DNA from: Monocercomonoides exilis
Lineage: Eukaryota; Preaxostyla; Oxymonadida; Polymastigidae
Assembly (NCBI GenBank): GCA_001643675.2
Contig: LSRY02000025.1
Coordinates: 62,001 to 126,000 of the forward strand
Direction of reading: 5' to 3'
Length of the DNA: 64,000 bases
Positions 1 to 11,360 of the stretch are shown here, one piece after another. The notes under the pieces are model-generated. The model did no database searches. It was not told the origin of the DNA and worked only from the letters and a program-made list of their open reading frames with translations. The translations under genes and the position numbers were made by a program. Within the stretch, counting starts at the first letter, position 1; the number at the start of each line of letters is the position of its first letter.

Positions 1-1612
1 TGCCTGCATTCAAAGACGAAGAAGATGATGGTGAAGTCATTGAATTTTTCATTGCACCGCTTCCTGTTTGAATTGACACATCTTCAAACTTGCAATTTTT
101 CATTGAAAAAATATGCGTTCCACTTTCACAGCAAATGAAAGACGATTTTTGGAGAATTTTCTCTGCAAAATTGAACTCAACGTTTGTCAGTGCAAGTTGT
201 CCTGTTGTTGCTTTGACGAAAGCATTTGAGCTCCACTCTAATCCTGTAACAGAAACTGTGTTTAATGAAAGCTTTCCTCCATTTCCACCTTCGCCTTTGT
301 CGAGAAGAGAAAACATGGCGTCGGAAAAAGTCGTCGAAGAAGCTGCAGTTTCAAAGTCGAAATTGCATGATTCAAATGAAAGTGATCCCAATGAAATCGA
401 AGCAAAAGAAGATATTTGAGTTACGCTGGCTTCCCATTTAAATATTAAGTTTGAGAATACCAGCAACTTATTTGCATCTGCAGCATCATCGTTTGCAAGC
501 GAGCCTGTTCCAGATATCTTCACACACACTGAAGAATTCGTTTCGGACGGGCAAATCTCTGCTTTTCTCCCGCAGATCTTCCATTCTTCAGTCAATTCAA
601 CTGAATGAATCACAAACACAATGTCATCCTCGCTCAAAGCAGAAACCGCACCATTTAAAGTTTTCTTTGGGCTTTCCGCTGAGCCATCATATGCATCGTT
701 TCCTGAAGCATTAACATAAATAGCAACGATGCATTCTTTTGATGAAGGGATCTCAGAAACAGAGAATGAATTGTCAACAATAGTGCCGTTTTCGTCAGTA
801 AATAAAATGCTTTTTGGTTCGTCTGTAACTCCTTTCAAGGAAGCAAAATTATCGGGAGTGATAGGATATTTTTCTCTGTTCCAGTTTGTTACACATAAGC
901 AGTGCCCTCCTTTATCAGAATTTGTTGAGCAGCTGTCAAATGTCAAGCATTTTAATATAAATTGGTTTTCGAATTCATTGTTTGCCTTAAAGAAAATTGC
1001 TCCTCCTTCTTTGTTGGAAGTGCATTCGGAGAACCGACACCCTGTAATTGTTAATTTTCCTTTTCCAATATTTCCAGAAATCGCACCTCCGCTGCCTGCT
1101 GTTGATTTGCAATTGGTAAAATTGCACTTTGTAATATCAAGTGTAGAGCCAGCGAGTCCAATGTCAAAGTTTATTACAGAACCATCTGACTGCCTTGATG
1201 TTTCAGAAAATTGTGTGTTTTCAATTATAACTTCGCGAGTTCCTTTCAGTTCAATTACAGGCTTATCAGAATTCATAGTGATCGTATTAAATTTACAATC
1301 TTTTATTGTAATTTTTCCATTTTGTCCAAAAATAAATTTACCGTTGTGATTTATATTTGTCCATGAACAATTTTTAATCGTAAATGAATGTTGTTGATCC
1401 ATAACTTCAACCAATACCCTTTTTCCACCAATATTTTCATAGTTTTTATTCTCAGCGCTCACTGTATTGCCAGTATCAGGTATAACTGGCCAATCAGTCC
1501 AATATTCGTTGTTTGCTCTTTTATGCCTCAAAAAATTCTGTAAACTAGCATCGTTTAATTGTTCGGAGATAATTGTAATTGCAAAAACGAAAAAAAAGCA
1601 AATTATTCTCAT
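1..1612 (-). CDS. Secreted beta-helix surface protein (partial, runs off left edge)
   Basis: One open frame reads on the minus strand from an ATG at 1612 to the window edge, about 537 codons with no in-frame stop. It starts with a hydrophobic signal peptide (MRIICFFFVFAITIIS). The rest has the texture of right-handed parallel beta-helix proteins: short repeats such as ITIKDCKF, LTITGCRFSECTS and GGAISGN, with many Asn, Cys, Ser and Gly. A motif of the form YVNASGNDAYDGSAESPKKTL matches the start of a new helix block in this family. In oxymonads such proteins are large surface proteins, often with a C-terminal membrane and kinase-like region, which would lie outside the window. Gln is coded by CAA many times and never by TAA or TAG, so the host gene uses the standard code. 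The ligand is unknown. Confidence 0.75.
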   Translation of the reverse strand, partial: MRIICFFFVFAITIISEQLNDASLQNFLRHKRANNEYWTDWPVIPDTGNTVSAENKNYENIGGKRVLVEVMDQQHSFTIKNCSWTNINHNGKFIFGQNGKITIKDCKFNTITMNSDKPVIELKGTREVIIENTQFSETSRQSDGSVINFDIGLAGSTLDITKCNFTNCKSTAGSGGAISGNIGKGKLTITGCRFSECTSNKEGGAIFFKANNEFENQFILKCLTFDSCSTNSDKGGHCLCVTNWNREKYPITPDNFASLKGVTDEPKSILFTDENGTIVDNSFSVSEIPSSKECIVAIYVNASGNDAYDGSAESPKKTLNGAVSALSEDDIVFVIHSVELTEEWKICGRKAEICPSETNSSVCVKISGTGSLANDDAADANKLLVFSNLIFKWEASVTQISSFASISLGSLSFESCNFDFETAASSTTFSDAMFSLLDKGEGGNGGKLSLNTVSVTGLEWSSNAFVKATTGQLALTNVEFNFAEKILQKSSFICCESGTHIFSMKNCKFEDVSIQTGSGAMKNSMTSPSSSSSLNAG

Positions 1613-1739
1613 TTTACAAAAGGGAAATGAGAATATCTTATTCTCAAAATTCTATCAAATTGAAATTATATTAGGGTATTGGATCATTTTATAAAATGTG
1701 GGTTGTATCAAAAAAATTAAAAGGCGCAAGCCAATTAAT
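1613..1739. other. Upstream region of the beta-helix gene
   Basis: Short AT-rich gap between the minus-strand beta-helix start and the DIRS-like remnant. It would hold the promoter of the beta-helix gene. I see no distinct motif. Confidence 0.4.
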
Positions 1740-1829
1740 TCTTAAGAACGACCGGTTAATCTACAACACCTCTTGTTATGGGAGTAGACCCTTGTAATAA
1801 CGGGACTAGTCGATCAAAAATGTTTTTAT

Positions 1830-2659
1830 TTGATGATCCCGCAAAGCACAATTGGACTCGCGTCGGGAGCGATGCCTGGAATTCAGGCCGCCGAGCCAAC
1901 GAGCGGTGGGGCAGTCTTTACATCCCCCTCCAGTGCTTCTGCTGCGTCACAGGAAAATTTACTTCTTCCTCCAAGTTTTAATTCGCAAATAACTCAACCA
2001 GAAGCGACACAGAGGATAGAATGCAAGTTATCCTGGAACGAGAGACTGCAGATTTCTTTTGCAGCGTCTTATCTTATAAAATTTTTGACATCCCAATTGA
2101 CAAGAGGGACGTGGCAGAAACAATCGAATTCTATAATTCCATTCCCCTGGCTCCGTTCATCCCTTCGTCAATTCGCAAACCCGAGTTTACAGCAAAGTGG
2201 GCGTCGGATGCCCTGGATCAAGCAGGGGAGCGAATTGAAAAGAAGCTCTGCCCTACCATTAAGGCCCTTCTATTGGCGAGAAGTGCAGCTCACGGAGAAG
2301 CAAAGACACAAATCGAAGATGCGCTCACTCTGGTAACGGCAGCATTACAGGAAAGCAGAATAACGAGAGTGGCAGGACGTCAGGGTTTCGCTGCAGCGAG
2401 GGCATTAAGAGAGGAAATGGATGATCCCTTGCTTCCAGATTACCAAAAAGAAGTTATATAACGAGCACAGCCTATATCCACATACAGAATCAGCATCAGA
2501 GGCAGTTCGCGCGGTGGAATCTCTCAGAGAAGGCGGTTTTTTCGGGGGGAGAATTACGCAAAACCCAACAAATGGCGAGGAAGCGGATGGAATCGAAGGA
2601 GAAACAAGAGCACAAGCAGATTCAGAAGCCGCTCGGTCGGGAGGAAGTCCTCCCAGTAG
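1830..2659 (+). pseudogene. DIRS-like Gag remnant, frameshifted
   Basis: The frame opens at 1830 (MMIPQSTIGLASG) and switches frame near 2000-2020 to one reading DRMQVILERETADFF. That frame runs to a TAA at 2459-2461. The same frame stays open after the TAA with a Gly/Arg-rich tail (RGSSRGG, RRRFFRGENY, RSRSVGRKSSQ) ending at the TAG at 2657. A helical middle and an Arg/Gly-rich nucleic-acid-binding tail are typical of DIRS Gag. One frameshift and one internal stop make it non-functional as it stands. Family assignment rests mainly on the neighbouring reverse transcriptase start. Confidence 0.5.
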
Positions 2660-2813
2660 GAAAACCAGAGGGCGTCATAGGAGGAAGAACGAAATTCTTC
2701 CTCCATGCATGGATAGACATGCCAGTGAAGAGAATAATTTCCAACGGAATCAAGCCTATTTGGAAAGGGAAGCAAGCCAGAGAAAAATTAGAAAAAGAAG
2801 TTGCTGCAGGACT
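2576..2813 (+). pseudogene. DIRS-like reverse transcriptase, N-terminal fragment
   Basis: The frame overlaps the Gag tail in a different register, as usual for DIRS elements. It reads VGKPEGVIGGRTKFFLHAW followed by IISNGIKPIWKGKQA. This matches the conserved opening of DIRS/Ngaro reverse transcriptases, where a GGRL..FLPAW block is followed by a NGY block. The palm motifs with the catalytic aspartates are missing because the gene is cut at the Polinton terminal repeat. The frame then reads a few codons into the repeat (LLYNASN). Confidence 0.6.
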
Positions 2814-3018
2814 ACTATATAATGCGAGTAATTAAACCCACATTTAAAAATGTGAACCAAATTACTCACATTACGGCTCCAAATAACATCAAACAAGAAT
2901 TTTCATAAATTTCAACTTAAATTAAGTATTAATATTTGAAAAATGAGGTGTTTTTTCACATGCTTTAGTGTGATCGAAAATATTTACTGTTTTAAATTAT
3001 TTCAGTTCATTTTTTTAA
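2814..3018 (+). repeat. Polinton 1 left terminal inverted repeat
   Basis: About 205 bp, matching the reverse complement of 32455-32659 and the direct sequence at 53644-53848 with scattered mismatches. It contains two small palindromes: CACATTTAAAAATGTG near the outer end and a CACA..CTTTAGTGTG hairpin further in. These could be binding sites for the integrase or terminal protein; that role is inference. Confidence 0.8.
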
Positions 3019-3093
3019 TTCATAATTAAAATGTCAGTTCATGTTTTTTCTTTTTTAAATTAAAGCAAATTTGAACAACTCATATTTATATTA

Positions 3094-4082
3094 GACCTTA
3101 AACGAAATTACCTAATCAATACCCGTTAGCTCGCTCTAATACCAATTAGTGGTTCATAAAACGAAAAAATCGTACTAAAAACCGTTTTGATTGAGTCAAG
3201 ACCGATTGATTCAATTCTGGGAGTTTGATCAATCAAAATGACAGTTTCAGATAATTTGTTTTTTTCATTTTTGAAATCATTTTATATAATAAAAATTTAT
3301 TTTGATTAAATAATAGAACATATTTCATCGAAAAAGTTGAATTTTCTTTATTTCGATATTTTTTGGATTTTCACATTGAAATTTTGTATCAGTTTTTTCG
3401 ATTTAAACAAATAAAACTCTAATTTCTCACTCTTATATGTAAATTTTGGATGCTTTTAACTTATTAAACTTAAAGATCATAAGTGTTAAAAAGATAAAAA
3501 TATTTTTTGATAAATTTAAAAATTTGACTTTAATTAAAAAAACATATCAATAAAAGTGAAAAAAATAGCTTCAAAGCAATGTTTGTTTGAATTGCTTTAA
3601 ATATTTGATTCAAAAAAACATCGATCATTAAGTTTCATGGAAAAAATGCAAACTTTAACATTAGAAACATTTGAACAGAAAAATAATGAAAAAATAAATA
3701 TAGTTCAGAATGTTTTTGAGCAAACAAATAAATCAATGCAAACACAAAATCCAATATCTATTCATATCAATCTTATTTGCAGAAAAATGAACATTGTTCA
3801 TTACGGACTTATTTTCATTTTTCAACAAAAAAGAACTAATAATCATATAAATGACAATAAATAAGTGAACATTTCAAAAAATAGTTAAAAAAAAACCACT
3901 CCGTAACAGAAAACAGAAAAAACTTCTCAAAATTATGATCAAACTTGATATATAATTTATGTATATTTGATCACAAAAAAGATTGAGGGAAAACCGAATT
4001 GATTGAGTCAAAACCAATAAAACAAACAAAAAACGTTTTGACTTAATCAATTCGAACTGACCGGCTCAATTCGTTTAAGGTC
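3094..4082. mobile_element. MITE-like element, TA flanks, no transposase
   Basis: The 989-bp stretch begins GACCTTAAACGAA and ends with its reverse complement TTCGTTTAAGGTC. TA dinucleotides lie outside both ends (3092-3093 and 4083-4084), as for Tc1/mariner-type insertions. Inside are further copies of a GATTGAGTCAA(A/G)ACC block near each end. The interior is very AT-rich. The only open frame is 3637-3864 (75 codons, Asn/Gln/Ile-rich), which looks like chance. It lies between the Polinton terminal repeat and the polymerase gene. Confidence 0.5.
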
Positions 4083-4297
4083 TATTAAGCTTTCATAACT
4101 TTAGGGTAATACCATGGCCTTTTATAATCAAGGTCAAGAGTTCAATACCCGTTAGAGGCGACAAATTTTCAAACATTTGTCAAATCAAATTAATCATGCC
4201 TCTTTGCGATATATGAGACAGAGTTTCTCATAGCTGCGCTGCAGTCAAATTCGCAGTGAATTTAGAACTCAAATTCAAAATCTAATTCACAATAATA
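4083..4297. other. Intergenic DNA, nothing recognised
   Basis: AT-rich stretch between the MITE-like element and the 14-bp tandem array. A short phrase, AATACCCGTTAG, occurs both here (about 4143) and near the left end of the MITE (about 3119). No gene is visible. Confidence 0.4.
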
Positions 4298-4423
4298 AAT
4301 GATAAGTGCTTAATGAAAAGTGCTTAATGAAAAGTGCTTAATGAAAAGTGCTTAATGAAAAGTGCTTAATGAAAAGTGCTTAATGAAAAGTGCTTAATGA
4401 AAAGTGCTTAATGAAAAGTGCTT
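4298..4423 (+). repeat. 14-bp tandem repeat, nine units
   Basis: Nine head-to-tail copies of AATGAAAAGTGCTT. The first unit reads AATGATAAGTGCTT. The array sits about 270 bp upstream of the polymerase gene inside the Polinton. It could be a regulatory or replication iteron array or a neutral minisatellite; the sequence does not decide. Confidence 0.9.
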
Positions 4424-4692
4424 AATGATAATCAAAATAAAACAATAAATAATTCATCGATATCGATAATTATAATTAATAAATCAATAATAATAATTAT
4501 TGAAATCAAATTTATTACAAAACAAAAACCCAAATATTGAAAATTTCCTAAACTTTCAGTTCTTCTAAAAAATAAAATAGGACCCTTTTTCATATTTATT
4601 TTTAAAATTAAACAGGATCTATTTATGTGGGGGAAAAATGACAGAGATTTTTTAAAATCGAAATTTTTTTAATTTCTATAAAATTAGGAATA

Positions 4693-6753
4693 ATGAGCAA
4701 ACCAAATTTTAAGAATAAGAAATTGAAGCCATCAGAAATACTTGCGAAAACATTATTTCGAATTAACGTTATTCCTGCTTTTGGAAGGGGATCTTATCAA
4801 AAAAATAAGAAACTGTTGAAAGATTATGGAAAACAACAGATTCAAGAACAAGAGTTTTTAAATGCAATAGACGAAAATATATATGACGATGTACAACTCT
4901 CTAAAACACATGACGAACGAAAAGAATTGAGAAAACAGAAACTTTATTCTATTATTGAAGCTGCAAACACTTTCAAATTGAGACGTGAAAAAGCAAAAGA
5001 GCTTGATGATCAAATTGCAGTTCTCAAAAAAGAAAAAGCAAAATTATTAAGTGATATTCCAGTACTAGCAGAAAAAATGATGAGATACCATCAAAATAAT
5101 AAAAAAGATACATATGGAGGTGAATTCGTTAGTACTGGAGATGAGCAAGCTCGTGAAGCTTGTAAGGACTTTAAAGAATTCTTGGAAATGAACACAGATA
5201 CTGAACAAACTAAATTATTGGATGAACAGCTACATGAGCTCAGAACAAATAATAAAATTGATTTCGAAATGTTGAATAACGAAACACGAGCTAAACTGTT
5301 TCCTGAATTGAAAAAATATCTTGAGTCACTCGTTGATAAAATTACGAAAGTAGATAAATATGTGTTCACATTTAAAATAAGAAACAAGTGGAAATCCAAA
5401 AAACTGACTCCTGAATTGTATAAACAATTACTGTCAAATTTCACTGAAAAGAATTTTATGATAGACTTGTATGTTGATAATCAGAATATCAATTTTTCTG
5501 ATCCTGAAGAGAGTGATATTCCTTCATGGAGCTTATATTCTGCTATCCACATTATGAAGCTCGAAGATTTCATAAAACTTCATCCTTCATCAAAAATTGA
5601 TAAACAAATTAATAAAGATAAAGGAGGACACTTCTTCGATTATGTGACTGTTGAATCAGTCAAAAAGCCTGTGATTGATTATCTTAATAGACTTCAAATT
5701 TTTGATAAATTGACAGACTATAATAATAGAACTCGAAAAGAATTATATGATTGCTGGTGGATATATGACTTATAATCATCGGGACTATTCGATGATGAAA
5801 CACTTGACAAGAAAAGATTACGTGTAAAAAATAAATATTTATCATCAACAAAAATAGATGCAATTTGCGAAGAGTTTTATATACACTGCATTATTCATGA
5901 GCTTGATGATGAAGTAGTTGGACATAATAAATGTTGACTGTCAGCTCCTCAAAAAGCATTGAAACGTAAAACATATCTAGGAGTTGATAAAAAAGAAGCT
6001 AAATGTATATTAGAGCTAAATCTTTATCAAAAGCATTATTTTATGGAAGAAAGATCTCCTATTACAGAATATTATTTGGATCATATGAACACACTAGATG
6101 AAACAGAATATAATATATTTTATGAAGGATCGCACAAGTGTAGAGCAAAAGGAAAGAGAACAAAAGAAGCACTTACATCAAGGTATTTAGTAAAGAAGAT
6201 GTTTGCAAAACAGCTTTTCAGACCTATAACTTATAGTGAATATCTAAAGATAAGCGACATCACCAAGCCTAGTGTCAAACAGATAAATGATTTGCATTAT
6301 AATCCAAAATTCTGCTTGAAATCGTTTGAGCAAATTGCAAAAGAAAAAGAATTTAATTCGATACGTTATAAAAGCAAAACTATTTCAGACTATTATTATG
6401 CAGATTTCGAAGCAGATACAACAGGTATTCATAGAGCTTTTTACTGCTGTATAACAAATGAAAATGAAATAAAACACTTCAAAGGAGAAGATTGTGCAAT
6501 TGAACTACTAAACAATATTCCTGACAACTCTTGTGTGTATTTTCATTATCTGAAATATGATTTTTGTATGATAGCTAAACATGTAGATGAACTTTCAAAT
6601 CAAATCGCGAAAGACAACAGATTAATGAGAATCACAGTGAAATATAATAAGAAAACGATTGTGTTTAAAGATTCCTTTTCGATTATTCCAAGTGCATTAA
6701 AGCAATTCCCAAAGATGTTTAATTTAAAAAATACACAAAAAGAATTGTTTCCA
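4693..6753 (+). pseudogene. polB: Polinton DNA polymerase B, N-terminal and exonuclease part (split gene)
   Basis: First part of the family-B polymerase that would copy the Polinton genome. The start ATG at 4693 follows an AT-rich leader. Residues 1-360 are Lys-rich and helical. The 3-prime to 5-prime exonuclease shows Exo I (YADFEAD, about 6398-6418) and Exo II (YFHYLKYDF, about 6539-6565). The frame contains TAA at 5773-5775 and TGA at 5935-5937, yet continues in the same register and with the same style across both, so these look like point lesions or recoded codons. The gene is cut after LFPY by an insertion and resumes at 13622 in the same frame. Restored length is near 1,240 codons, usual for Polinton PolB. 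Confidence 0.85.
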
Positions 6754-6829
6754 TATGGGTGATTTTTTTTGATATCATAAAAAAAGATCAAAAAATGAAA
6801 AAATTAATTCTATTGTGGTAATTTTTGAT

Positions 6830-7351
6830 CAATGAGTCAAATTGTTTTTTATTAAGTATTTAGCTTTTATTTCTGTCATATATATTTGTTTTATTCATTA
6901 ATGAGAAAAAAGACATACCTTTTTGATGTTTTTGTGGAAAAGAATTTTTTTGATCAAGTGAAATAAAAATGAACCAAAAACTAATAAATAAAACTTCAAA
7001 AAAAAAAAAAAAAAAATAGAAGTTTCAAGATTTACTGAACAATACCGATAATTGGAAAATAATATTTAAAGAAGTTTAAAAAATGCAACAAATTTGGAAT
7101 TTTTATTTTTCCGTTGAAAAAGCAATGTGCTTTTCATTAATCTATCTGAAACCTCATCAAAATATTCCAGTATCTGCTGATCAGCCCAACAGACTATGTA
7201 AATATCGTTTCAAAAAATAAATGAGTTACAATAATTAATGATAACAACTTACATAAACTCTTCTTTTTCTCTTAATTCTTCACATTACGTTCCCATTCAG
7301 CTTCTTTCTTATCCTCCATTCATTTTTCTTCAGTTTCTGCTCTCCTTCATC
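6830..7351. other. AT-rich left part of the insertion, no gene
   Basis: Between the left terminal repeat and the minus-strand cargo gene the DNA is AT-rich, with one A-run near 6998-7016. I see no credible coding frame. Confidence 0.4.
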
Positions 7352-10300
7352 TTAATTCCTTATTTGAAAATGCAACTCATATTGTCTTCTTTTATCTCCA
7401 ACACTTTTATCTCCAATAATCTCATGGCATCCTTTTATCGCTTCTTTCACGAAAAAATAACTTGTAAAGCTTTTTCTGTTATTTCTTTTTGTACAATTTC
7501 TTTTCTTTCTTCTTCTTTCAGCCAACTCCCTCTTCTTCAACCACACATTCATCACCAGCCTCGTCTTTTGCAACCTCTGTGCATTCTTCCTCTCCTCTCT
7601 TGCAAACTTCTTCTTCCTCAACTCCTTCAACAAATCCAACTGTTTCATTAGCAGCGTCATCTTGGAATACAGAAACAAGCAAACTTCCTCACGTGACATG
7701 TTTTCTTTGACGTAAAGATCAGCCAGTTCTGTGTGATCGAAGAGGTGAACGAAGGAAGAAAAAGAAGGAAGAAGAAGAAAAAGAAGGAAGAAGAAGAAAA
7801 AGAAGGAAGAGTAAGAGATAGAGGAAGAGTAAGAGGAAGAAGAAGAAGAGTAAGAGGAAGAAGAAGAGAAGAAGAAGGGCGATGCTGCAACCTCTGTGCG
7901 GAGAGCCTTCTTCTTGCAGTGGTTGGTGTCTGTGCAGGAGAATCGAGTGGAGACGAAGGAGAATACGACAGAAGCACACGGACAGGCGCAGAAGGCGTTG
8001 AATTCAATGAATTAGACAGGGAAGTGCGGTCAGATGGAGGCAGAGAGGAGGTGGATGTGATGTTTGTGTTGATGTGATTGTCAGATGAATGCGATGTGAA
8101 GGAAGAGCAGCTGCTGGCTGAGAGCTCAATCGCTCCTGCTGATTGTAAGTGTGGGGTGGTGCTTCTCAAATTAGATGATGATGATGATGATGATGAAGAG
8201 AAAGAATTTGAATAAGAAGAAGAAGAAGAAACAACCGAAGAAGCAGTTGAAATGACTGTTTGTGGTTCATTTATTTCTTGTTCTTGCTTCTCTCTTTCTT
8301 CTTCTGCTCCTGTTTTCTTCACCCCATTTCCTTCTTCTTTGAACTTGGCGCTCTCCTTCGCTTTTTCCTCCTCCATCATTCGATACACCCTCAGCTCATT
8401 CATCCTCTTCTGCTTCATCCTCTTCTGCTTCATTCGTTCCCCTCTCACTTCTTCTTCCTCCTCTTCTTCTTCTCCTCCTCTTCCTTCCCCAATCGCCTTC
8501 TCCTTCTCCTTCTCCTTCTCCTTCTCCCTGTTCCTTCCTCTCTCGTTGTTCATCATCATGCCCCATCGTCTCTTCTCCTTCTTCTTCCCCACAACTTTCT
8601 CTGCATAGCTGTCAAACCGGTAAACTTCCACCAGCTCCTGCTTCCTCTGCGGTATGTGCTCAACTCGTGCCTGCTCAGCATCATCATTCACGTGGTCTCC
8701 TTGAATGAGTGAGAAATCGAGTGGAAGAGGTGGAATATACTCAAGGGGTTGTTTGGATCCTTCAACTGAAGAGGAAAAAGAAGAGGAAAAAGAAGAGGAA
8801 AAAGAAGAGGAAGAAGAAGAGGAAGAAGAAGAGGAAGAAGAAGAGGAAGAAGAAGAGGAAGAAGAAGTCTTTGAAATATCTGCTTGTATCGTCACTTTGG
8901 TCGGCACCAAACTTGATCTTGTGTTTGCGTGCAAACCTTCTCCATGACTGTTGTTCTGCTGCTGATGAGCACGATAAGAGGAAGAGGTGGAAGAAGAAGA
9001 AGAAGAAGGATACTGCTGGCTTGACTGCCCAGCTAATCTGCGTGACTTGGTGAGTTACTGTGCTGTAGATGAAGGGCGAGGTGGATATGCATGCAGAGCA
9101 ACTGTGGTGGTGGTTGTGGCAGAGGAGCCAGAAGAGACAGAACTGGAGTTGTAAGGGTGTATTGAAAAAGAAGTGATAGAAGAAGCAGGAGATGAAGAAG
9201 AAGAGGAGGAGGAGGAAGCTGAATACAATCTGGCAGACTCCACACGTGTGGGCGACAGATACACCCTGTCTCCGTTCTGCAGCTGGGCTGGTGAGTTGAT
9301 TGTGCTGTACCTGCCATTCACACCAGGAGAAATAGCAGAAGCATTCGAAGAAGAAGAAGAATAAGAAGAGGAAGAAGAAGAAGATGATGATGATGAATTC
9401 ATTGTTTCTATTGAAGTCCTTCGAGCGTTCCTTGACGACGCAAAAGTGCTCCCAGCGCGGGACGAGCCAGGGGGAACAGCTGCAGACGAAGGCTGATAGA
9501 AAGAAGGTGTGGAGACAGCAGGCAAAGCGTGTGTTTGTGTGTCGCAGAACGTGGTGGCTGGAAAAGAAGGCTGGCGACACGCACTCGAAAGCGATTTAGG
9601 CACAGTTCTGTCACCATCATTGGATTTTTCTCTTTCTCTTTCATTTTCTCTTTCTCTCTCTCTTTCTCTTGAAGAATCATTACTTCTCCCTCTTTTCCCC
9701 ACTGCGTATCGGAACGACCGCTCCATCACAACCACTGCCCCATCAGCTGCATTTGTGTCTGTCTGTAGTTGTTCATTCACCTCTTCCTCTTCTCCTTCTC
9801 TTCCTTCCCTTTCTCCTTCTCATTCTTCTTCCTCTCTAACATCTGCATTAAACTCCCCTTCATTTCCTCTTTCACCAAATCCTTCATGTGCCCCTGTCAA
9901 GTTGTGCATCATTAGATTCGCCTTCGACGACGAAAACCGCAGCGCCGGTTACAAAATCGGTGGATAGCTCTCTTGTTGCTCTGTCTGCTCTGACTGCTCG
10001 GCTGCTTCATTTGAATTCTCGTTCACTCCAATTCGACGGTCACTGAAAAGCGGCTCTTCATCAAAGCTATCTTTTGAACCATTTGTCTGATAGCGTGGAA
10101 AGCCAGATTCGAATCTCTCTCTGTCGTGAGAATTGTATTCAATTTCGTCTTGCTCGTTTTCATGTTTTTCTTTCCTTCCCTCTCTCTGTTCCCCTCCTTC
10201 TCTTTCTTCTTCTTCTTCTTCTTCTTCTTCTTCTTCTTCTTCTTCTTCTTCTTTAAAGCCTCACTCACATTCTCATTCCTCAAAGTCATCTCATTCAAAA

Positions 10301-10442
10301 CCCAGCTCATCAACAACTACCTTATCACCTTCCTCAACAGCTGTACCAACTGCTTCATCATCATCACCTTCTTCTTCAACTTCTTCTATTTCGTCTTATT
10401 CATCAGCCTTTCAAAATACTTCTGTTATAAAACAATTTTTTA
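7352..10442 (-). pseudogene. Host-like Ser-rich and charged protein, degraded cargo gene
   Basis: Several minus-strand pieces read as one low-complexity protein with frame changes. The upstream part is acidic (about 10050-10440, with a long Glu run from a TTC microsatellite). Then come RERERE and poly-Ser tracts (9055-9780), a second poly-Ser and KEKE block (7740-8934), and an end rich in Lys/Arg (LLKELRKKKFAREERK, 7352-7720). Non-repetitive islands such as PLEYIPPLPLDFSLIQGDHV and NGDRVYLSPTRVESARLY suggest a once-real protein. In-frame TGA and TAA codons fall where Arg or Gln would suit, for example GFE-stop-DDFEE. I do not recognise the family. Strong triplet repeats make the opposite strand look open too. 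Confidence 0.35.
10205..10252. repeat. TTC/GAA microsatellite
   Basis: Uninterrupted TTC run of about 16 units. Similar GAA/TTC-rich tracts occur at 7740-7870, 8455-8525 and 8760-8870. They produce false open frames (poly-Ser, poly-Leu, poly-Phe, poly-Glu or poly-Lys) on both strands. Confidence 0.9.
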
Positions 10443-10804
10443 ATCCCCTCCAGCTTCTTGCATAGACACACAAGAAGTACAGCGATCGCACCCTCAAACT
10501 GATCTCTATTGCACATTTACGCTCAACCCTCTCGCAAAATGCTGCGGAAATTAAAAGACAAAAGAGGAAGCCAGCAGCAAGTCAGAAGCGAAATTCATCT
10601 CTTTCGTCTTCTTCTGCAAAGACTCAACTGACTATTTCAACATTTTCTGCGCATTCATACGCAGTTACATATTCTTCTTCTTTGTTTTCTTCCTCTTCCT
10701 CTTCTTCTGTTTCTCAAGAACCACCTTGTTCGCCCCGCCCCACCTTTCCTTCTTTTCTCCACCACTGAGTCGGCTGTGCTGAGATTTGCGGGCAGAGAAG
10801 CACG

Positions 10805-11360
10805 ATGGAAGACAGCGTGTTGCTGCTGCCCATTGATGGATGAGGCGTAGAGAAGCTTGTGTGCGATGGAGAAGAGGGGATTTTGGCTCGCATACTGAAA
10901 TATCCGCAGGAGCTGAGGTTTGGTGAGAAAGGAATGAAGGCACTGGAAGACAGAGAGGATGAGATCTGGGCAAGGATGATGAGAGAGAAAGAGAAAAGGA
11001 AGAAGGAAAGAAAGAGAAAAGATGGAGAAGGAAAAAAGAGGAAGGAAAGAGAAAGAAAAGAAGAAGAGGATAAAAAATCCAGAAATAAGCTAAATACAAA
11101 CACAAAAGCAAGTAATGTTGAAATAAACTCACAAACGTTACTTTCATCTTCTCCTTCGTCGTCATCATCTTCTTCTTTATATTCTTCAACAGAAAGTGTT
11201 GAAGAACAGAATGTGAATGCACACACAACAAATGCAGCTGATGATGCTTTTCTTCAACCTCCTCTGAATATTCCTCCTCCTCCTCCTCTTTCCACTCAAG
11301 CTCAATTCAATGCCTCTGCTCTCTTATCAACTACTTCTTCCATACTCCCCTGTGCACCTC
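10805..11360 (+). pseudogene. Possible PP2C-like phosphatase fragment with charged and Ser-rich tail
   Basis: The plus frame reads AEICGQRSTMEDSVLLLP around 10780-10835. This resembles the opening motif of PP2C phosphatases (G.AE..G.R.TMED). A TGA follows at 10841-10843, then the same frame continues GVEKLVCDGEEGILARILKY and a long Lys/Glu/Arg-rich helix, then Ser-rich and Pro-rich stretches. The catalytic DGHGG and later Asp motifs of PP2C are not found, so at best this is a fragment. The weak motif match is the only evidence for function. The reverse strand is also open because of the low complexity. Confidence 0.3.

Larger units (their letters stand above)
1740..2813 (+). mobile_element. 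Truncated DIRS-like (tyrosine recombinase) retrotransposon
   Basis: The segment holds a Gag-like frame, then the first part of a reverse transcriptase of the DIRS/PAT/Ngaro type. It ends abruptly where the Polinton terminal repeat begins at 2814. Base composition is clearly more GC-rich than its neighbours. The leader around 1765-1810 has two related short blocks (CTTGTTATGGG and TTGTAATAACGGG) that could belong to the element's terminal repeat. RNase H, methyltransferase and tyrosine recombinase are absent, so this is a dead 5-prime fragment. The missing part is not found beyond the right end of the Polinton, which points to rearrangement rather than simple insertion. Confidence 0.6.

Noticed and set aside
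3637-3864. 75-codon frame in AT-rich DNA
   Set aside because: Asn/Gln/Ile-rich, no motif, lies inside a MITE-like element.
4298-4423. 14-bp array as a CRISPR or telomere repeat
   Set aside because: No unique spacers, so not CRISPR; the unit is unlike any telomere repeat and is internal.
10085-10130. Sequence resembling a tRNA T-arm (GATTCGAATC)
   Set aside because: No acceptor, D or anticodon stems could be built around it. It is a chance palindrome.
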